64,000 nucleotides of DNA from Limnothrix sp. CACIAM 69d (GTDB lineage: Bacteria > Cyanobacteriota > Cyanobacteriia > CACIAM-69d). The stretch lies in NCBI GenBank assembly GCA_001913845.2, contig MKGP02000041.1, forward strand, positions 1-64,000. The letters run 5' to 3'. Below, in pieces: positions 33,487 to 43,500 of the stretch (its first letter is position 1; the number at the start of each line of letters is the position of its first letter). The position numbers and the translations under genes were made by a program. The notes under the pieces were generated by a model that was not told where the DNA came from, ran no database searches, and saw nothing but the letters and a program-made list of their open reading frames with translations.

Positions 33487-35202
33487 ATGAGCTTTCCAAC
33501 TCGCGCTATTCGGGGACTGGTCGCCCTTGCACTGATTGCCGGCCTGAGCACGGCCTGTGGCAATCGCAACCGAGGGGAGGAACGAATTGCCGCCGACACG
33601 AAGGCCGCCGAAGACTTCCAAGGAGACTTGGTGTTTGACAATTTGACCCTGAACCGAGCAGACAAACAGGGGCAGGTGTTGTGGGAAGTGCGGGCCAACC
33701 AAGCACGCTATTCTCGCGATCGCAAGCTGGCCAAACTGTCGGACGTGAAGGGCAAGCTGTTCCAGGATGGCAAGGTGATCTATGAGATCACGGCCAAACA
33801 GGGGGAAGTGGAACAAAACGGGCAAGTTTTGAAGGTTTCCGGCAACTTGCGCGCCAAGGATGTGCGGGAAAAAATGGAATTCCAGGGCGGCTCCGCCACC
33901 TGGGAACCCGCGAAGTTCCAACTGCAAATGAAGGGCGGGGTGACGCTGAATCATCCCCAGGCCAAGATCCAATCCCAGGAAGCGGTGGCGTTCAGTCGTG
34001 ATCGCCGGGTGGAGATGGTGCAGGCGGTGAAGCTGATCTCTAAAGATCGCCAGATGAAGTTGGACAGCGATCGGCTGATTTGGCAAATGAAGGCCGATGA
34101 GCTACAGGCGATCGGGAAGGTGGTGGCCACCGGCAGCAAGCCCGAGATGAAGCTGACGACCGATCGGCTGGTGTGGCAACGCAAAAAACAAGTCAGCGAG
34201 GCGATCGGGAATGTGGTCGCCGTTCAGAACAAGGGAGCCAACCGACTGACGGCCGATCGGGTGCTGTGGCAAATGAAAGATCAAGTGGCCCAGGCGGAGG
34301 GCAAGGCCGTTGCCACCGGCCAAAACCCGCCGATGCAACTGCGGGCCGATCGCATTATTTGGCAAATGAAAGATCAAGTGGCCCAGGCGATCGGGAACGT
34401 GGTAGGCGTGCGCCAGGATCCCGCCGTGCGCGTGCAATCCCAGCGGGTGGTGTGGCAACAGAAACCGCAACTGGTCAGCAGCGACACCCGCACCATCATC
34501 GAGCGGTTTAACTGTGCGGGCGGTCGCTGTGTCATTTCCGATCGGGCCGTGGGCAACTTGGTAGATGTGAGCTTGAAAGATCGCGTTGCCTTTTTGCGCA
34601 ACCAAGCCCAAGTCAGCACCGGCAATCCCGGGGTTGATGTGGCCAGCGATTCCCTGATTTGGCAGTTCCAAGCCCAGTCCCTGACGGCCGATCGCCCCGT
34701 GACGGTCTATGAACGACAACAGCAGGTGGTGTTAAACGCCGATCGGGGCTTCATGGATCTCAAAAACCAAAATGCCGAAATGTTGGGCAATGTGCGCGGT
34801 GTGTCCCGTCTCCGCAGCGCCAACCTCAGCAGCGATCGGCTGATTTGGTCCATGCGCGATCAGCAACTCCAAGCCTTTGGCAATGTGTTTTATCAACAGG
34901 CCAACCCCTTCCTCATTTCCCGGGGTAACTATGGCGTGGGTTCCATGAAAGACGGCGCAATCTTCCTGCAATCCGGGGGCAACAGCCGCGCCCGATCGAC
35001 CTTCTTCCCGGAAAATCTCCAGGCCGCCGCTTCCCCTGCGCCCGCGCCCAGTCCCGTCGTTGGTGCGCCCGCGCCGGGGCCCGCTGCCACGCCCGTGGGC
35101 CCGCCGCCCGTTCCCAGCACTCTGCCGCCGATTCCGCCGGCCCTGTTGGGGACAGAAACCGGCGTTTTTGAAGATCCGTTCTCAAACCTATTTGGCCCCT
35201 AG
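33487..35202 (+). CDS. LptC/LptA-like LPS transport lipoprotein, extended
   Basis: This 571-residue protein has a lipoprotein signal with lipobox LSTAC (about residues 20-24). Residues 45-190 form an LptC-like beta-jellyroll. Several repeats of about 31 residues follow, with the core DRLIWQMKDQVAQAIGNVV, which continue the OstA/LptA type of stacked strands to about residue 500. A Pro-rich tail ends the protein. LptC and LptA bridge lipopolysaccharide across the periplasm, so this one protein may cover both roles. It is much longer than a typical LptC (about 190 residues). Two repeats are identical over 30 bases of DNA (34267-34296 and 34360-34389), showing recent duplication. The start is ATG 33487. 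Confidence 0.8.
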   Translation: MSFPTRAIRGLVALALIAGLSTACGNRNRGEERIAADTKAAEDFQGDLVFDNLTLNRADKQGQVLWEVRANQARYSRDRKLAKLSDVKGKLFQDGKVIYEITAKQGEVEQNGQVLKVSGNLRAKDVREKMEFQGGSATWEPAKFQLQMKGGVTLNHPQAKIQSQEAVAFSRDRRVEMVQAVKLISKDRQMKLDSDRLIWQMKADELQAIGKVVATGSKPEMKLTTDRLVWQRKKQVSEAIGNVVAVQNKGANRLTADRVLWQMKDQVAQAEGKAVATGQNPPMQLRADRIIWQMKDQVAQAIGNVVGVRQDPAVRVQSQRVVWQQKPQLVSSDTRTIIERFNCAGGRCVISDRAVGNLVDVSLKDRVAFLRNQAQVSTGNPGVDVASDSLIWQFQAQSLTADRPVTVYERQQQVVLNADRGFMDLKNQNAEMLGNVRGVSRLRSANLSSDRLIWSMRDQQLQAFGNVFYQQANPFLISRGNYGVGSMKDGAIFLQSGGNSRARSTFFPENLQAAASPAPAPSPVVGAPAPGPAATPVGPPPVPSTLPPIPPALLGTETGVFEDPFSNLFGP

Positions 35203-35261
35203 GGTCGATCCGCAGAATCCGCCATTCTGGGTTCGATCGCCCGTTCAGGATCCCCAAAATC

Positions 35262-35531
35262 TCAGGCGGGCCCATCTTCAGCCCGATCACCCGATCGATC
35301 GGCCAGCTCCCGCAATTTGCCCAGTTCCCGCAACAGCACCGTCGTGGCCAACTGTTGCTGCTGCAGGGTCATCACCACCAAACCGGTTAAAAGGCCCACA
35401 TAGAAATTTTCAGCACCAAACCCAAAGCCCACCCCCAACGACAGGGCCACCAATAGCCCCATGGCAAACTCTCGCCGATCGTGAGGCGTGGCCAACTGCC
35501 AAATTTGCAAAGGATTGGTGGGGCGGTTCAT
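35262..35531 (-). CDS. Small membrane protein, 89 residues
   Basis: The product has two membrane segments, about residues 23-40 (AMGLLVALSLGVGFGFG) and 44-60 (FYVGLLTGLVVMTL), then a helix rich in Gln, Leu and Arg and an acidic tail. I know no function. It ends 60 bases from the convergent lipoprotein gene. A plus-strand ORF at 35060-35623 covers it but is proline-rich with no family likeness. Confidence 0.62.
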   Translation of the reverse strand: MNRPTNPLQIWQLATPHDRREFAMGLLVALSLGVGFGFGAENFYVGLLTGLVVMTLQQQQLATTVLLRELGKLRELADRSGDRAEDGPA

Positions 35532-35676
35532 GGCTGTTAGGGGAACTGATTACGGTGAATGAGGCGATCAACACATCTCAAGCAACCCCGTCGCTGGCGC
35601 TGAATCCCCCAATCAAGCCATGATCAATCAAGCCATGATCGAGGATTCAGCGCCCTGATTGAACGCTGATGGCCGC

Positions 35677-36840
35677 CTACTGCAAAGAAGCCACAAACTT
35701 ATCCAGGCGATCCATGCCCCGCAAAATCGTATCCAGATCCGTGGCATAGGACAGGCGGAAGTTGGCATCCGACCCAAAGGGCAAGCCGGGAATCGTGGCC
35801 ACTTGGAACTCCTCCAGGAGGCGCTGGCAAAACTCGATCGACCCGAGGCCCAGCTTCGTAATATTCGGGAACAAATAAAACGCACCTTCCGGCTCTGAGC
35901 AGGTGATCCCCGGCAAGGCCCGAATCCGTTCCAACATCACCGATCGCCGCTTCGTGAACGCCACCAACATTTCCGCCACGCAGTCTTGGGACTCTTCCAG
36001 GGCCGCCACTGCCCCAAACTGAGCAAAGGTACAAACATTGGAAGTGGCATGGCCCTGAATGGTGGCCACGGCGTTAATCAGGGCATGGGGCCCCGCCAGG
36101 TAGCCCACCCGCCAGCCAGTCATGGAATAGGCCTTGGCGAACCCATTGCAAACCAGGGTGCGATCGAACATGCCCTCCACGGCCGCAATGCTCAGATGCT
36201 CGGCCCCGTCGTAGAGAATTTTTTCGTAAATTTCATCGGACACCACCGCAATATCCGCATCGATCACCACCTGGGCGATCGCTCGAATTTCGTCGGGGCT
36301 GTAAACCTTGCCCGTGGGGTTCGAGGGCGAATTCATCACCAGCAGCTTGGTGCGCGGCGTAATCACCGATCGCAACTGTTCCGGCGTAATCTTGTAGCCC
36401 GTCTCCTCGGTGGTGGGCACAATCACCGGCTTGCCCCCCGCCAGCACCACCATCTCCGGATAACTGAGCCAGTAGGGCGCGGGAATAATCACCTCATCGC
36501 CCGTCTCAATCATCGCCATCATCAAACCGTAGAGGGCATGTTTGCCCCCATTGGTGACAATTACCTGCTCCGGTTCATAGGGCAATCGGTTATCGCGGTT
36601 CAGCTTCCGGGCGATCGCCTGGCGCAGGGCCGGTTCCCCCGCCGCCGGGCCATAGCGGGTTTTGCCTTCATCCAAAGCCTTTTGGGCTGCCGCCACCACA
36701 TGGGCCGGAGTGGGGAAGTCTGGCTCCCCGGCGCTGAAGCTACAGACATCCAAACCGCTCGCTTTCATGGCCTTAGCCTTGGCAGTGATGGCGAGCGTGA
36801 TGGAGGGGGTGACTTGTCCGACCCGCGCCGCTAGTTTCAT
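35677..36840 (-). CDS. Class I PLP aminotransferase (aspartate/prephenate type)
   Basis: This 387-residue cytosolic enzyme belongs to aminotransferase subgroup I-gamma. It transfers the amino group of aspartate to 2-oxoglutarate, and in relatives also acts on prephenate. The PLP lysine is in [16 protein letters not shown] (about residues 230-245). Other family landmarks are [13 protein letters not shown], the Asn of NSPSNPTG, the Asp and Tyr of VSDEIYEK, and the C-terminal Arg in FRLSYA. Length and start (ATG 36840) are normal. It appears monocistronic. Confidence 0.93.
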   Translation of the reverse strand: MKLAARVGQVTPSITLAITAKAKAMKASGLDVCSFSAGEPDFPTPAHVVAAAQKALDEGKTRYGPAAGEPALRQAIARKLNRDNRLPYEPEQVIVTNGGKHALYGLMMAMIETGDEVIIPAPYWLSYPEMVVLAGGKPVIVPTTEETGYKITPEQLRSVITPRTKLLVMNSPSNPTGKVYSPDEIRAIAQVVIDADIAVVSDEIYEKILYDGAEHLSIAAVEGMFDRTLVCNGFAKAYSMTGWRVGYLAGPHALINAVATIQGHATSNVCTFAQFGAVAALEESQDCVAEMLVAFTKRRSVMLERIRALPGITCSEPEGAFYLFPNITKLGLGSIEFCQRLLEEFQVATIPGLPFGSDANFRLSYATDLDTILRGMDRLDKFVASLQ

Positions 36841-37066
36841 GTTTCTCGGAAGTTCACATTAGGGATGACTGCCAGATCAGGCGTTGCCAAGGTTGCCGGT
36901 CGGCAGCGCTACAAGCTCGTGGCTGGCGTTAATGGTCTAGTCTCTCAGGGAACTGTAGCTTGCGTCAAAATCAATTGCTACCGTTTTGAAGAAGTTTTGG
37001 GGCCATGATTGGCCCTTGGCATTCTGGGAATTGAAGAGTTCAATGAAACGGTGAAGGAGCCGTGGC

Positions 37067-38254
37067 ATGAGCTTGTCTGTTGAAAAATCTGAGGGGAGCA
37101 CGGGCGGTCGATCAATGCTGGTCGATCGAATTGCCTCACCCCTATCCCGCACCCTGACCACGGTGGTTGTGCCCACCACGATCGCCCTGTTAGCCATGGG
37201 GCTAATTTCCGGCAATCTCTGGCTGGGGTTAATTGGTGGCTTGGGAGCCTTGGGCACGGGTCTATGGTTGCTCACACCGTTTCGCAGCCAGCTCTGGACT
37301 CAACTGATCCCCGTTTCCTGGCGTGTGCCGATCGCGGGGGCCTTGGGGTCGATCATTGGGGTCTTTGGGTTGCTGCTGTTGTGGGGCACGGAGCGATCGC
37401 AAGGGGAACAGGGAACCCGCCTCAGCATCAATTGGGATGCGGTGGGAGCCATCAGCGAAGCCCTAGGAGCCTTGGGCCAAATTGCGATCGCCGTGTTGGC
37501 GGTCTATGTGGCCTGGCAACAATATGTACTCTCGCGGGATTTAACGATTCAGCAAAACCGGATTACCCAACAGCAAACCATCGATGCCTATTTCCAAGGC
37601 GTGTCCGACTTGGCCTTGGATGAGCAGGGTTTTTTGGAAGATTGGCCCCAAGAACGGGCGATCGCGGAAGGCCGCACCGCCGCCATCCTGGGCAGTGTGG
37701 ATGCGGAGGGCAAGGCCAAAATTGTGCGCTTTTTGTCCCAAGCCAAGCTGGTTACGCCCCTCAAGCGTGATCGGCTGCTGGGTCGGCCAATCTTGGATGG
37801 CTCCGGCGGCTATGAAGAAGATCGGGCCCGGGGCGTGCGCGTCATTGATCTGGGCGTGATGTTGGCGGGAGCCGACCTTCAGGGCACAGACCTACGGTGG
37901 GTTGACCTGGGGGAAACCAACCTGGTGCGAGCCAACCTCAGCGGTTGTAACTTAACCCGGGCCAACCTCAGCCGCACGATTCTATTTGAGGCCAATTTGC
38001 GGGGAGCCGACTTGAAGGGAGTCAGGCTGTTTTACGGCAATTTGGAAACCACCACGCCCCGATCGCGCGAGGACGACGAAGCCAACTACCAAACCGGCGA
38101 AGGCACAGGAGCCGTGATTGAAAATGCCGACTTAAGCGGCGTGGTTGATCTGTCCGAGGCCGATCGGGTCTATTGCTGCATGTGGGGCGGGGAACGCACA
38201 CGCGGCACAATTCCCGGCGGTTGCGAAGGGATTGAAAACAAGCTCGGGCGCTAG
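37067..38254 (+). CDS. Membrane protein with pentapeptide repeats
   Basis: This 395-residue protein has three or four membrane segments within residues 30-170 (for example VPTTIALLAMGLISG and IIGVFGLLLLWG). A cytosolic helical part follows, and then a pentapeptide-repeat region at about 265-315 with units such as ADLQG, TDLRW, ANLSG, CNLTR and ANLRG. The C-terminal part ends with a cysteine-containing segment, YCCMWGGE. Such repeats form a right-handed beta helix used in protein interaction. I do not know a function. The start ATG at 37067 is preceded by AAGGAG at a normal distance. Confidence 0.82.
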   Translation: MSLSVEKSEGSTGGRSMLVDRIASPLSRTLTTVVVPTTIALLAMGLISGNLWLGLIGGLGALGTGLWLLTPFRSQLWTQLIPVSWRVPIAGALGSIIGVFGLLLLWGTERSQGEQGTRLSINWDAVGAISEALGALGQIAIAVLAVYVAWQQYVLSRDLTIQQNRITQQQTIDAYFQGVSDLALDEQGFLEDWPQERAIAEGRTAAILGSVDAEGKAKIVRFLSQAKLVTPLKRDRLLGRPILDGSGGYEEDRARGVRVIDLGVMLAGADLQGTDLRWVDLGETNLVRANLSGCNLTRANLSRTILFEANLRGADLKGVRLFYGNLETTTPRSREDDEANYQTGEGTGAVIENADLSGVVDLSEADRVYCCMWGGERTRGTIPGGCEGIENKLGR

Positions 38255-38346
38255 GCTCAGCAAAGAACCAGCCTAGAATGGAAACAGTCCCGTCTGGTCT
38301 ACACTCCCGGTCAACCTCAAGGTCAAGCCATAGGACGTTTTGAGTT

Positions 38347-39294
38347 TTGCAATCGCCGTTTGAACTACCGCCCACCCCAGATCCCCAACCCAATCGGAAC
38401 CGATCGCGCCGGCCCGGTCGTCCTCCGGCGCGATCGCCCCGGTCGGGCCCTTGGGGTTGGATCGCCACCCTGTTGCGGCTGGCCCTGCTGTTGGGACTGG
38501 GGATTGCAGGGGTTTTGGGCGGGGTAGCGGCCGCTCGCTGGGTTCCGGGAACCATCACCAGCACCCCACCGCTGGAATTGGCCCTGCGCCAGTTGGATCA
38601 ATGGTTAACCCGTTGGCCTCGATCGCCCGGCCCGCTGGCCTTACCCCCAGCCACCATTCCCAGCCCCAGTCCAACCCTGAGTGCATCGCCGGTTCCAGCC
38701 AACCCCCTCAGCCCCGATCGACGCAAGGCCCTGCAAACCCAACTGCAAGCCCTCGAAGCGGATCTGAATGCCCTGATTGGGGAGGCCACGGCCATTGAAG
38801 GGGAGTTGGGCAATCGCAATCCCACGGGGCCGATCGAGCAACGGGTGCAGGCGATCGCCCAAGCCCTGAACAGCACGGAATCCACGCCCCGCAGCGCACC
38901 ATCCCCCACCCGCAGCACCCCCACCCAAGCCGCCGGCCGCCTCACCATCGCCCTGCCAACGGATTTGTTGTTTCAGGACAATCACAGCAATCTGCAACCG
39001 GCAGCCGGAGCCATTCTGGACACCATTGCCGCCGACTTGCAAAACTACCCAGGCGCAACCGTGCGCATTGCCGGCCACAGTGACGCGATCGGGGATCCGG
39101 TGGCCAACCGAGAATTAACCCTGCGCCGGGCCAAGGCCGTGGGTCAATACCTGGCCGATCGGCTCACGGGCCCCTACCGTTGGGTTACGGCCGGCTTCGG
39201 GGCCAGCCGTCCCCTCACGCCCGACCCGGATCCCGCCAGCCAGCAACGCAATCGACGAATCGAAATCGTGATTGAACCGTTGATGACCCCCTGA
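38347..39294 (+). CDS. OmpA/MotB-like peptidoglycan-binding protein
   Basis: This 315-residue protein has an Arg/Pro-rich cytosolic N-terminus and one membrane segment (about residues 40-64). A Pro/Ser linker with a short coiled coil follows, and then an OmpA C-terminal domain (about 205-310). The peptidoglycan-binding motif is visible in VRIAGHSDAIGDPVANRELTLRRAKAV, quoted here by its core GHSD...N..LT..RA. It is anchored in the inner membrane, unlike true OmpA, and resembles MotB-type or cyanobacterial envelope proteins. The start is TTG 38347 with AGGA 11 bases upstream; no ATG is available in frame before the membrane segment. Confidence 0.8.
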   Translation: MQSPFELPPTPDPQPNRNRSRRPGRPPARSPRSGPWGWIATLLRLALLLGLGIAGVLGGVAAARWVPGTITSTPPLELALRQLDQWLTRWPRSPGPLALPPATIPSPSPTLSASPVPANPLSPDRRKALQTQLQALEADLNALIGEATAIEGELGNRNPTGPIEQRVQAIAQALNSTESTPRSAPSPTRSTPTQAAGRLTIALPTDLLFQDNHSNLQPAAGAILDTIAADLQNYPGATVRIAGHSDAIGDPVANRELTLRRAKAVGQYLADRLTGPYRWVTAGFGASRPLTPDPDPASQQRNRRIEIVIEPLMTP

Positions 39295-39400
39295 TCGGCC
39301 CCCCTGATCAGCCCGCTGGTCACGGTGTTTGGCTTGCGTTGGGTTCAGCATCGATCGCCCCTCCGACCGACCCTCCGACCGTTTTGTTTTTCCTATCACC

Positions 39401-40414
39401 ATGCGGCTTGTTTTTTTCGGTACTCCCGCCTTTGCGGTTCCCAGTTTGCAGCGCCTGATCAACGAGCCAGATTTTGAGGTCTTGGCCGTGGTCACCCAAC
39501 CCGATCGACGACGGGGACGGGGCAGCGACCTGATTCCTTCCCCGGTGAAGCAACTGGCCCTGGCGGCGGGCATCCCGGTTTGGCAGCCCGATCGGGTCAA
39601 AAAAGATCCCGAAACCCTCGATCGCCTGCGTGCCACCCAAGCCGATGCCTTTGTGGTGGTGGCCTATGGGCAACTGCTGTCGGCGGAAATGTTGGCCATG
39701 CCCCGGTTGGGTTGCATCAATGGCCATGGCTCCATCCTGCCGGCCTATCGCGGCGCGGCCCCGATTCAGCGCTGTTTGCAAGCGGGCGATCGCCTCACGG
39801 GCATTGTCACCATGCTGATGGATGAAGGAATGGACACGGGCCCGATGTTGCTGCGGGGCGACACCCCGATCGACCTCCTGGACAACGCCCAAAGCTTGGC
39901 AGAACGGTTGGCGGCGATCGCGGCGGATCTGTTGCCCCCCACCCTGCACGGTTTGGCCGATGGATCGCTACAACCCCAACCCCAACCGGCCGGAGCCACC
40001 CACGCCCCCCCCATCAAAAAAGAGGAATGGGCGATCGACTGGTCGCACTCGGCCTTGGCAATCCATAACCAAGTGCGGGCCATGATCCCCAACGGCCACA
40101 GCCAGTTTCGCGGCAACGGCCTAAAGCTATTGGAAACAGCCCCTTTGGGTGCAGCATTTTGGTCTCAATTACCCGAGGGTTTTGGTTCCCTCGCCGCCCA
40201 ATGGGAGAATTTACAGGCCCAGTGGCAGGCGATCTCGGGGCCACCCGGAACGATCGTTGGCATCCTGAAGGGATGGGGCCCCGTGGTGCGCACTGGGCAA
40301 GATTACTTACTGTTGCGCCAAGTGGTGCCTGCGGGCAAACGGCCGCAAGCTGGCTGGGACTTTGCCAACGGCCTGCACCTGCAACCCGGCGAATGTTTAG
40401 GCCCCGATGCTTGA
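39401..40414 (+). CDS. fmt: Methionyl-tRNA formyltransferase
   Basis: This 337-residue enzyme formylates initiator Met-tRNA using 10-formyl-tetrahydrofolate. The N-terminus MRLVFFGTPAFAVPSL is typical. The catalytic Asn-His region is in CINGHGSILPAYRGAAPIQ (about residues 105-123) and the conserved Asp is in MDEGMDTGPML. The C-terminal OB-like domain is complete. ATG 39401 is chosen because the family starts there, although the frame is open from 39329. It lies about 100 bases upstream of the hybrid kinase gene on the same strand. Confidence 0.95.
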   Translation: MRLVFFGTPAFAVPSLQRLINEPDFEVLAVVTQPDRRRGRGSDLIPSPVKQLALAAGIPVWQPDRVKKDPETLDRLRATQADAFVVVAYGQLLSAEMLAMPRLGCINGHGSILPAYRGAAPIQRCLQAGDRLTGIVTMLMDEGMDTGPMLLRGDTPIDLLDNAQSLAERLAAIAADLLPPTLHGLADGSLQPQPQPAGATHAPPIKKEEWAIDWSHSALAIHNQVRAMIPNGHSQFRGNGLKLLETAPLGAAFWSQLPEGFGSLAAQWENLQAQWQAISGPPGTIVGILKGWGPVVRTGQDYLLLRQVVPAGKRPQAGWDFANGLHLQPGECLGPDA

Positions 40415-40518
40415 GTCGGGGGGCGATCGATCAATCGCCTCGGCTCCAATTTCAATTGCCTCGGCCTCAAATGTTGATTAGCCCCTTGCTTGCGCCTCGG
40501 CCCTAGAGGAGAGCACGC

Positions 40519-43500
40519 TTGAAACCAACCGCCCCAGAGTCGCCACCCCAGGTTCGATCGCAGACCACCGCTCCTTCGGCGGGCGGCGGTTGGGCGGTTT
40601 CTCTGCGGTGGCTGATCATTGTGCCGTTCGTGATCCAATTGGTGTTGGTGGTGGGGGCGATCGCCTACTTAGCCCTGCGCAGCAATCGCACCGTTGCCAC
40701 CGAAAACACCAAGCAACTGCTGCAAATGAGCAGCCAGCAGGCCCATTTACAGCTCACCAACCTTTTTCGTACCTACAACACCGTTGCCCAACTGCAAACC
40801 AATGATTTCCTGACGGGGCACTGGCCCCAAGGAGATTGGCGGGCGATCGAGCAATACCTCTGGCGGCGGTTGCGGGAATTTCCCGACTTGGGCCAGTTGG
40901 TTTATAGCGATCCCCAGGGCAATTTGCGCGGGGTGTCGCGGTTAGGGGGGTGGCGGCGCTTTGCCAATGGCCAAAGCCATAACCAAAGTGTCTGGCAGTG
41001 GTCCGTGAGCGATCGGGGACATCCAGCCGGTCGCCCTCGGCTCTATTGGACCAGCGAACCCCAATCCCAGGCTTGGTTTAATGCGGCGGTGGGGGTTGGC
41101 CAGCCCACCTGGAGCAGCTTGGATCAGCGCCAGCAAAACCGCAACTGGCAATGGAGCGCCGATTGGGTGATGCACTATGCCTGGCCGCTGTACGACGATC
41201 GCTCGGGCCGGTTGTTGGGGGTGTTTAGCGCCAACTTAAACCTAATGACCGTGGGGCAATTGCTGCGATCGATTCCCCTGCCGCCTCAGGGTCAGGTTTT
41301 TGTGTTCACCGATGAGGGGACGGTGGTGGCCACCTCCAGCGATCAGTTGCCCTATCGGGTGGAGCAGCGGGGCGAACTGAACCAACTGCACCCCTTGTCC
41401 TTGCAGAGCTTCCCCGATCGCGCCATCCAAAGTGCAGGCTACTATCTGCTCGATCGGTTCGGGGGATTTCGCTATCTGCCCGATCGCACCAGCCAGCTCT
41501 ACCAATTTCACGGCAAGCGCTACCTGCTGCACCTCAAGCGCAGCAGCCACCCCACGACCCCCGATTGGTGGATTGCGGTGTTGGTTCCCGAATCGGCCTT
41601 TCTGGGTGATGTGCAAGAAACCGCCGAAATTATGTTGCTGTTGGCCGGCACGGCGCTGCTGTTGGCCATGGGGATTGGATGGTGGACGGTGCAGCAGGTT
41701 TTGCGCCCCCTGGAGCAACTGAACCAGGCCACCCGCGCCGCCGCCCGCATCCAGTTTCAACCTGTGGACAGCAACACGGGGGTGCGCGAATTTGATGCCT
41801 TGGCCCAAACCTTCAACGCCATGGCGGCCACCCTGCGTTTGTCCTTCAGCGCCCTCCAAGACAGCAAAAGTCACTTAACCCAAGTGCTGGAGTCGCTGCC
41901 GATGGGGGTGTTGGTTTTGAGCCAAGACGGTTCCTTGCAGTACGTTAACTCCGTGGCAGGGGGTCTCTTGCAACTGCCGATCGGGCTGCAACCGTTGGGG
42001 CGCACCTGCGAAACCTTGCATCACCGCCTGTTTTTGGCCGGCAGCGAGATGCAATTTCCCATGCAACAGTTACCGGGAGTCCTGGCCCTGGAAGGAAAAA
42101 CCGTTGCCCCCACGCGGCTGGATGTGCAGCAAACCCACGGCCGCCGCCTGCCCTTGGAGGTGTTAGCCGTGCCGCTGTTTGACAGTGAGCAGGCCGTGAC
42201 CGGGGCGATCGTGGTGTTGCAAGACATCACCGATCGCAAGGTGACTGAGGAATTGTTGGTGAGCTACAACCAAAACCTGGAGCGACAGGTTTCGGAACGG
42301 ACGGCGGCCTTGGCGGTGGCGAATCACCACTTGGCGGCGGCCCGGGATGCGGCGGAACAGGCCAACCGTGCCAAGACAGTTTTTTTGGCCAATGTGACCC
42401 ATGAGTTGCGCACGCCACTCCACGCCATTTTGGGATTTGGGCAACTGCTGCGATCGCGCGTTTTGGGTCTGATTTCCGCCCCGACGGATCTCGCTTTGGA
42501 GCATTTGGACGCGATCGCCCGCAATGGATCCTACCTGCTGCAACTGATTGATGATTTGCTCTCGATCGCCCGTGTGGAAACGGATCATCTGGAACTGGAG
42601 CCGATCGATTTTGATCTGTTGGCCCTATTAAGCGATTTGCATGAAATTTTTGAGATGCGATCGCGCAGTGTCCGTGTTCATTTCCAAATGGCCGTGGCGG
42701 GCACAATTCCCCATTGGGTGAAGGGTGATGGCCGGCGGTTGCGGCAAATTTTAACCAACTTGCTCGATAACGCCTTCAAATTCGTTGGGATGCCCGGTCA
42801 GGTCACTCTCTCCGTTGATTTAGGCGAAGGTGACCTGCTTGTTTTTGAAATTAGCAACACCGGAGAAGGCATTCACCCCGAGGAAATGACTGACATCTTT
42901 GAACCCTTTGTGCAGGCCAAGGCCGGCCGTCGTCTGCGCCAGGGCACGGGCTTGGGCTTGGCGATCGGGCAGCGGTTGGCCCTGCTGATGGGCGGTTCTT
43001 TGGTGGCGGAAAGTCGCCCGGGCATCCTGACCGTTTTTCGGCTGCAAGTGCCCTTGCCCCGCCTGGATGGCCTGTTGGCGCATCCAGAACCGCCGGCCCG
43101 CAAGCCCCTGGCCCTGCTGAAAACCACAACCCCCGAACCCTGGATGGGGCGATTGCTAATTGTGGATCCCCTACTCGATCGGGGTCAGGCCTATGTGAAC
43201 TATCTGAAGCAGGTGGGTTTGGAAAGCCAATGTGTTCGTCACGGGTGGGATGCCCTGCGCCAATGGACTTCCTGGCAACCGCGACTGCTGTGGGTGGATC
43301 TGCGGCTGCCGGACGGGGAAGGGCTGGCCACGGTTCGCCGCATCCGGGCGATCGAGCGCAAGAACCTGGTGAATCATCCCTGTGCGATTGTGGCCATTGC
43401 CCCCAGTCCCCAAGATCACCATTGTTTGCAGGAGCTGGACTGCACCTTGCTGCCCAATTCGCCCCCGCTCTGTCCTCTGCTGTTGGATCTGATTCGCGGC

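Noticed and set aside
35060-35623. Plus-strand ORF of 187 codons
   Set aside because: It overlaps the end of the LptC-like gene and an antisense small membrane gene, with proline-rich low-complexity content.
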